This document shows, piece after piece, positions 20,204 through 23,415 of a stretch of 23,415 nt of DNA. Source of the DNA: Trebonia sp036501515 (lineage in GTDB: Bacteria > Actinomycetota > Actinomycetes > Streptosporangiales > Streptosporangiaceae); the NCBI GenBank assembly GCA_036501515.1, contig DASYAD010000077.1:1-23415 (forward strand). Reading direction: 5' to 3'. The notes under the pieces were generated by a model. It was not told the origin of the DNA, searched no databases, and saw only the letters and a list, made by a program, of their open reading frames with translations. The position numbers were made by a program, and so were the translations under genes. Positions within the stretch are counted from its first letter, which is position 1. Every line of letters begins with the position of its first letter.

Positions 20204-21244
20204 TCACAGCGCGAAGCGGGTGCCGACGCTGTTCGGGACGAACGCCTCGCCGAAGCGGCGGGCCATCGCGTGCTGGGCGCGCCAGCCCGTGCAGTGCGCG
20301 GGGACGACCAGCCGCGGTTCCAGCGCCGCGAGGTCGTCGATGACCCGGGGGATCAGCGGCTCCACCATCGCCCCGCTCAGGTGGAACCCGCCCATCGCCC
20401 CGTACAGCGGGATGTCCCCGCCGGTCAGCGCCCGGGCATGGCGGCAGATGTTCACGATCCCGGCGTGACCGCAGCCGGTGAGGACGAGCAGGCCCTTGTC
20501 CTTCACGTTGATCACCACCGCCTGGTCGTCGAGGACCAGCGGGTCGGGCTGCCACTGGCCGTCGAGCCACGCCTGCTGCGGGGGGAAGCCCGCCTCGTAG
20601 CCGGTCACCCGCCCGACCTCCCCGGTGATCAGCACCGAGCCGCCGAACAGGAAACTCGGCCTGGGCATCTCCAGGATCTCGAACCCGGCCTCAGTCAGCG
20701 CCCGGCGGCTCGGGGTCGGCATCTCGCGCGGTTCCCGGCCAGGCAGCACCATCCGCCGGTGACGCCACGCGTGCGGGTGCAGCACCAGCGGCAGGTTCGC
20801 CGGGCCCAGGGTCCTGATCAGGCCGTCCAGGCCGGCGGTGTGATCGAAGTGCCCGTGCGAGAGCACCACCGCCTCGATGGACCCCGGATCGAGGCCGAGC
20901 CGGCGCATGTTCCCGGTCATCCCGTCCGGGCTGGTCCCCGCATCGAACAGAAAGCGGTGCGACATGTCGCCGGTGCGGACGGTGACCAGCATGGAGAAGC
21001 CGTGTTCGGCGACAAGGGCATCGGGCACCGTTCCTTCGACCATCGTCGCGGCCTCCCTGACAGGGCCGCCGCCGAGCACGACCCGGTGCGCGGGTCCCTG
21101 GTCCGGCATGAGTGCGTCGGTGACGTTGTCGACGAGGCTGACCAGTTCCACCGAGTCAACCGGGGGGAGCGCGAACGTCTCCGTGATCTCCACCTGGTGC
21201 AGGACGGCCCCGCTTAGCGGGGACTGGCCGTGGTCAGTGCACAT
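20204..21244 (-). CDS. MBL-fold metallo-hydrolase (DHPS-like)
   Basis: A 346-residue metallo-beta-lactamase-fold protein. The zinc motif is SHGHFDHTAGL (129-139). Other ligand regions are FDAGTSPDGM (100-109), LTGCGHAGIVNICRHA and VVPAHCTGW. The GCGHAG loop is characteristic of the group near methanogen dihydropterin-linked MBL proteins (annotated as 7,8-dihydropterin-6-methyl-...-phosphate synthase-like). It should hydrolyse an ester or phosphodiester, or act as an oxidoreductase; no substrate is evident. The ATG at 21244 has GGAAGG about 8 nt upstream and is preferred over a TTG at 21298. It is on the same strand as the LLM gene, 54 bp apart, so they may form a unit. Confidence 0.88.
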   Translation of the reverse strand: MCTDHGQSPLSGAVLHQVEITETFALPPVDSVELVSLVDNVTDALMPDQGPAHRVVLGGGPVREAATMVEGTVPDALVAEHGFSMLVTVRTGDMSHRFLFDAGTSPDGMTGNMRRLGLDPGSIEAVVLSHGHFDHTAGLDGLIRTLGPANLPLVLHPHAWRHRRMVLPGREPREMPTPSRRALTEAGFEILEMPRPSFLFGGSVLITGEVGRVTGYEAGFPPQQAWLDGQWQPDPLVLDDQAVVINVKDKGLLVLTGCGHAGIVNICRHARALTGGDIPLYGAMGGFHLSGAMVEPLIPRVIDDLAALEPRLVVPAHCTGWRAQHAMARRFGEAFVPNSVGTRFAL

Positions 21245-21298
21245 CGACAGCGCCTTCCGGTCGGTGACGGGCCTGTCAGCACCGTACCTGGCGCGCAA

Positions 21299-21640
21299 GC
21301 GGAGGCCTCGACCGCGATGGCATAGTGCGCCGCGCTCAACAGCGGCAGGCCGGCGGCCTGCTCGGCATGGCCGGCCTGGCGATGACCGTCCCGCTGTTCA
21401 TCCCGTCCCGCTGACGCCGCCCGCCGCGTGCCCTGCGCTATCCGGTGCCCGGTGAGAGTACGCCAGGCCAGCCCGCCGCCGGCGGGAGCGCCTACCCCGA
21501 CTGGGCGGAGGCTCGCAGGGAGGAGGCCCCCGCAATCCCGCCGCCGGGCTCCCAGCCTCCGCGGGACCAGCCACGCCAGAGCTGACCGCTGCCGGGGGAC
21601 GTGTGGGGACCAGAGGGGCCGCACGGGGCAGCTCGACGCT
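21299..21640. other. Non-coding gap with a possible membrane-protein tail
   Basis: I find no complete gene here. The plus strand from 21325 to 21414 encodes a tail ending LLGMAGLAMTVPLFIPSR, which looks like the last helix of a membrane protein, but no gene body precedes it. The remainder is GC-rich without clear coding pattern on either strand. Confidence 0.35.
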
Positions 21641-21646
21641 GTCGGC

Positions 21647-21652
21647 TATGGT
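21647..21652 (+). promoter_or_regulatory. -10 box TATGGT before the mini-ORF
   Basis: TATGGT is followed by GAGCGC and the ATG at 21659, the same 6-nt spacing as other leaderless genes in this window. Confidence 0.4.
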
Positions 21653-21658
21653 GAGCGC

Positions 21659-21700
21659 ATGGGTTGCTGCGCTGCCATGAACATCCGCACCGCCGCTTAG
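21659..21700 (+). CDS. Possible 13-residue Cys-Cys leader peptide
   Basis: The frame encodes MGCCAAMNIRTAA and ends in TAG. It is preceded at 6 nt by TATGGT, so it may be leaderless. Its stop lies in the loop of an 8-bp hairpin (21689-21707). A tandem-Cys leader followed by a hairpin resembles cysteine-responsive attenuators described in actinobacteria. The next gene (21846) has no evident link to sulfur metabolism, so the role is speculative. Confidence 0.35.
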   Translation: MGCCAAMNIRTAA

Positions 21701-21707
21701 CGGCGGT
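21689..21707 (+). promoter_or_regulatory. Hairpin overlapping the mini-ORF stop
   Basis: ACCGCCGC, TTA, GCGGCGGT form a perfect 8-bp stem. The TAG stop (21698-21700) spans the end of its loop and the first base of the right arm. Two further weaker stems follow before the next gene: CCCC-ttgc-GGGG (21742-21753) and GCCCGA/TCGGGC (21771-21776 and 21787-21792). Confidence 0.5.
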
Positions 21708-21845
21708 ACCGAGGCCGCTGTCACCGCTGCCTCATCGCCTGCCCCTTGCGGGGGAGTGCCAGGACGTACCGCCCGATCAGCGTCCGTCGGGCAGTCACGC
21801 GCGTAGTCCCGTGCTGCCTGGTCATCCTGCCTGATCAGGGGAGTC

Positions 21846-22466
21846 ATGTCACAGCCGCAGCGTTACCGTCCACAAACCGGAGAACCAGTCCCGTGCCCGC
21901 CAGCGGCCGGACCTGCCGTCACGCAGGTCCCGCGTGACGCCACCCTGATCCTGATGGTCGGGCTTCCCGCCGCCGGGAAAACTACCCGCGCCCGCGAACT
22001 CGCGGCGACGCACCAGGCGCTGCGGCTGACCACCGATCACTGGATGGTTCCGCTGTTCGGGGAGCCGATGGCCGACGGCAAGCGCTGGGTGCTCGAAGGC
22101 CGGCTCATCTCGGTCGCGCTGCAGGCGCTGCGCCTGGGGATGAGCGTCGTGCTCGACTACGGGCTCTGGGGCCGTGATGAACGGTCGGCACTGCGCTGGC
22201 TCGCCCGGTCGGCCGGGGCATCATGTCAGGTCGTCTACCTGCCCGTGGACAAAGACGTCCAGCTCGCCCGCATCGCCCGCCGCCAGGAAACGACACCGCA
22301 CCTGACCTTCCCGATGAGCGAGGCTGACGTGGACGCGTGGCGGGAGGAGTTCCAGGTGCCCGACGCCGCCGAGCTCAGCGGCGGCGAGATTCCCCCGCCG
22401 CCAGCAGGCTGGGCGGGCTGGCCCGAGTGGGCAGCAGACCACTGGCCTACCTGCACCGACAGCTAA
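21846..22466 (+). CDS. P-loop (AAA_33-type) kinase-like ATPase
   Basis: A 206-residue protein. After a disordered start (1-30), ATLILMVGLPAAGKTTRARELAATHQ is Walker A (about 32-57). LRLTTDHWMVPLFGEPMADGKRW follows, then LRLGMSVVLDYGLWGRDERSALRWLARSAG, where Asp of LDYG is the likely Walker B position, and VVYLPVDKDVQLARIARRQ, the lid region. The pattern is common in actinomycete ATPases annotated as AAA_33 or as related to small-molecule kinases. Substrate unknown. The C-terminus is Pro/Trp-rich. AGGGGAG sits 2 nt before the ATG, a rather tight ribosome site. The TAA overlaps the TAG of the convergent small gene by two bases. Confidence 0.85.
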   Translation: MSQPQRYRPQTGEPVPCPPAAGPAVTQVPRDATLILMVGLPAAGKTTRARELAATHQALRLTTDHWMVPLFGEPMADGKRWVLEGRLISVALQALRLGMSVVLDYGLWGRDERSALRWLARSAGASCQVVYLPVDKDVQLARIARRQETTPHLTFPMSEADVDAWREEFQVPDAAELSGGEIPPPPAGWAGWPEWAADHWPTCTDS

Positions 22467-22636
22467 GTGGCGGCGGCGTCGGGCTGCGGCCGTGTCCCGC
22501 AGGCCGACTGACAGCAGGTCAACGTCAGACGAGCCGACGCGTACGGTCCGTTGGCAACCGGCCCGTAGACATACAGCGATGCCTTGGTTTCGTCGGCCAG
22601 TGCCGCCGCGTCTGCCAGAACGGGCTCGAACGTCAT
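22463..22636 (-). CDS. Small hypothetical protein with Cys-Cys motif
   Basis: A 57-residue frame from the ATG at 22636: an amphipathic start MTFEPVLADAAALADETKASLYVYGPVANGPYASARLTL, then TCCQSACGT and a short polar tail. GGAGG lies 9 nt upstream of the start, which favours it over a longer frame to 22705. I do not recognise the family. The three cysteines (CCxxxC) could bind a metal. It ends against the convergent kinase-like gene. Confidence 0.5.
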   Translation of the reverse strand: MTFEPVLADAAALADETKASLYVYGPVANGPYASARLTLTCCQSACGTRPQPDAAAT

Positions 22637-22781
22637 GGGTACCCGCCTCCGGTCAGCGCCCGTCACGATCGTCCCGTCAACCCCTGATGCCTTCCCTGGG
22701 ATCACCCATGGCCACGCAGCATAGGGACGGGTCTCCAGAGGTGCGCCCGGGAGGAGAGGCCACCAGAAACCACTACTTTAC

Positions 22782-22795
22782 ATAATGTGCATTAT
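22782..22795. promoter_or_regulatory. AT-rich perfect palindrome
   Basis: ATAATG and CATTAT flank TG. It is one of the few AT-rich runs in the window and looks like a repressor or -10 site. No regulator gene lies beside it; only gene debris follows downstream. Confidence 0.5.
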
Positions 22796-22831
22796 CGGCG
22801 TTCCGTAGGAGCTGGACAGGAGGGGACAGGC

Positions 22832-22957
22832 ATGACCATTTCTCCCGTCCGCTCCGGGGCGGGCGGAGATAGGCCGCCTGGCCGATGTTCGGCCCGAGCC
22901 CGGCGCGGCACCCTGGAGCGTGTGACCGGCAGGGTGGACCGGCACGGCAGGCGGTAA
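22832..22957 (+). other. Short open frame, probably not a gene
   Basis: A 41-codon frame starts at ATG 22832 with GGAGGGG about 7 nt upstream and begins MTISPVRSGAGGDRP. The rest is Arg/Gly-rich without a recognisable family. It may be the start of a lost gene. The rest of 22640-23003 shows no other coding signal. Confidence 0.25.
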
Positions 22958-23003
22958 GGGGGGCCGGTTCCGGGCAGGTGAAAGGTGAGGAAAGTTGGCA
23001 GCG

Positions 23004-23102
23004 ATGCTGGAATTCGGAATCTACCCGCTCGGCGTGGCCGGCACCCCGGCCGGCCCGGCGGCCGGGCCGGCCGATGACTACCCGCGGGTCCGGTCCTGCT
23101 GA
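23004..23102 (+). pseudogene. N-terminal fragment of an LLM-class oxidoreductase
   Basis: ATG 23004 has a GTGAGGAAAG-like ribosome site upstream. The frame encodes MLEFGIYPLGVAGTPAGPAA and then GPADDYPRVRSC before TGA. This resembles the first strand and loop of LLM TIM-barrel enzymes (xFGIYPxGVAG ... GPPDDYxRI). The rest of the gene is missing and an alpha/beta-hydrolase tail follows in another frame. Confidence 0.5.
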
Positions 23103-23273
23103 TCTGGGGTGAGTCATGCGGCTTCTTCCCGATGACACGCGCGCGGCGGCTCGCGTCCGACTTCCCGCACGCCACGCTGGTCTCCGTTCCCGGCGCCAAA
23201 ACGTGGGTCCCGGTCGACAATCCGCCGCGGTAGCCGACGCGATCGCCAGATTCGCGCCGACGCCGCCCACGTG
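23078..23273 (+). pseudogene. C-terminal fragment of an alpha/beta hydrolase, frameshifted
   Basis: The frame open from 23078 encodes PVLLIWGESCGFFPMTRARR, then LASDFPHATLVSVPGAKTWV and PVDNPPR before TAG. This matches the last strands of alpha/beta hydrolases (LLIWGExDxFFPxxxARRLAxDFPxAxLVxVPGAKTxVPVDxP), including the acid-loop region, here with Cys in place of the expected Asp (ESCG). A one-base frame change near 23215 restores AAVADAIARFAPTPPT to a TGA at 23271-23273. The front half of the hydrolase, including the nucleophile elbow, is absent. Confidence 0.6.
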
Positions 23274-23361
23274 AACGTACCAGTTCGGCGACTACTCCCC
23301 CGATCGTCCGGGGCAGCCGATCAGTGCACGCTGCGTCCAACTGTCCCACGCTGTCTGGGTG
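23274..23361. other. Unassigned 88 bp before the right edge
   Basis: No frame or hairpin of note beyond CCCCCG/CGGGG around 23297-23313. Confidence 0.3.
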
Positions 23362-23415
23362 CTAGGCCCGTGATCCGTTCGTCAGTCCGCGGGTCACGAG
23401 GGCGGCTGCGGTGGG
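23362..23415 (-). CDS. Right-edge fragment, possibly LuxR-type HTH end
   Basis: The minus strand enters at the edge and encodes PTAAALVTRGLTNGSRA before the TAG at 23364-23362. ALVxRGLTN is the usual first part of a LuxR-type helix-turn-helix. If that is right, the protein ends inside the HTH and is truncated. Seventeen residues are too few to be sure. Confidence 0.3.
   Translation of the reverse strand, partial: PTAAALVTRGLTNGSRA

Noticed and set aside
22792..23349. 185-residue minus-strand frame at the right end
   Set aside because: Arg/Pro-rich shadow; the plus strand in the same place carries recognisable fragments of two enzyme families.
1..23415. CRISPR array, tRNA, rRNA or insertion sequence
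   Set aside because: No regularly spaced repeats, cloverleaf, rRNA-like sequence or transposase pattern was seen by eye.

Overview
The window is very GC-rich DNA with the codon use, short gaps and overlapping stop/start codons of a high-GC actinomycete. Several families fit that: LLM-class (F420-type) oxidoreductases, an ECF42-type sigma factor with its DGPF partner, TetR, MarR, ArsR and LysR regulators, and many TANNNT -10 boxes 5 to 8 nt upstream of start codons, implying leaderless or near-leaderless mRNAs. The genus cannot be fixed from sequence alone. No tRNA, rRNA, CRISPR array, intact transposon or plasmid/phage module was seen.

Layout. (1) 1-1595: the end of one LLM oxidoreductase, a TIGR04076-like small protein and a second LLM oxidoreductase, all + strand and translationally coupled. 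(2) 1710-2735: a tyrosine-recombinase-like protein lacking catalytic residues. (3) 4602-2800 (minus): a VOC protein, a MarR regulator with an operator over its own -10, and a haloalkane dehalogenase. (4) 4763-7507: a methyltransferase divergent from a DUF3052-like protein, then a TetR regulator divergent from a second methyltransferase. (5) 7508-9992: a LysR regulator divergent from an EamA transporter whose 3' end overlaps a P-loop kinase-like gene antisense. (6) 10030-11876: a decayed LysR gene, a tandem-DUF427 protein and a two-domain VOC protein, the last two sharing a compact divergent promoter region. (7) 13193-11936 (minus): SRPBCC, ArsR and truncated DUF899, with ATGA overlaps and a dyad-rich control region, divergent from a HAD phosphatase. 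(8) 14115-16687: a methyltransferase and an ECF42 sigma factor (minus), divergent from the DGPF protein, which is preceded by a TGTCGA/CGTC promoter. (9) 16757-18171: a frameshifted membrane protein and an inositol-monophosphatase-like protein with two altered metal-ligand positions. (10) 18122-21244: a TetR regulator divergent from a VOC gene, an LLM oxidoreductase and an MBL-fold hydrolase. (11) 21299-23415: a gene-poor end with a possible Cys-Cys leader peptide, a P-loop kinase-like gene, a small unknown protein, and gene debris joining an LLM-like start to an alpha/beta-hydrolase end.

Most units look like small stand-alone regulator/enzyme pairs for redox, small-molecule or xenobiotic chemistry (LLM, VOC, dehalogenase, methyltransferases), not one long pathway. 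I see no convincing new defence or biosynthetic system. The points most worth following are the altered IMPase, the recombinase-like protein without a catalytic site, the ECF42 promoter, the Cys-Cys mini-ORF with its hairpin, the CTG start of the second LLM gene, and three separate decaying genes.
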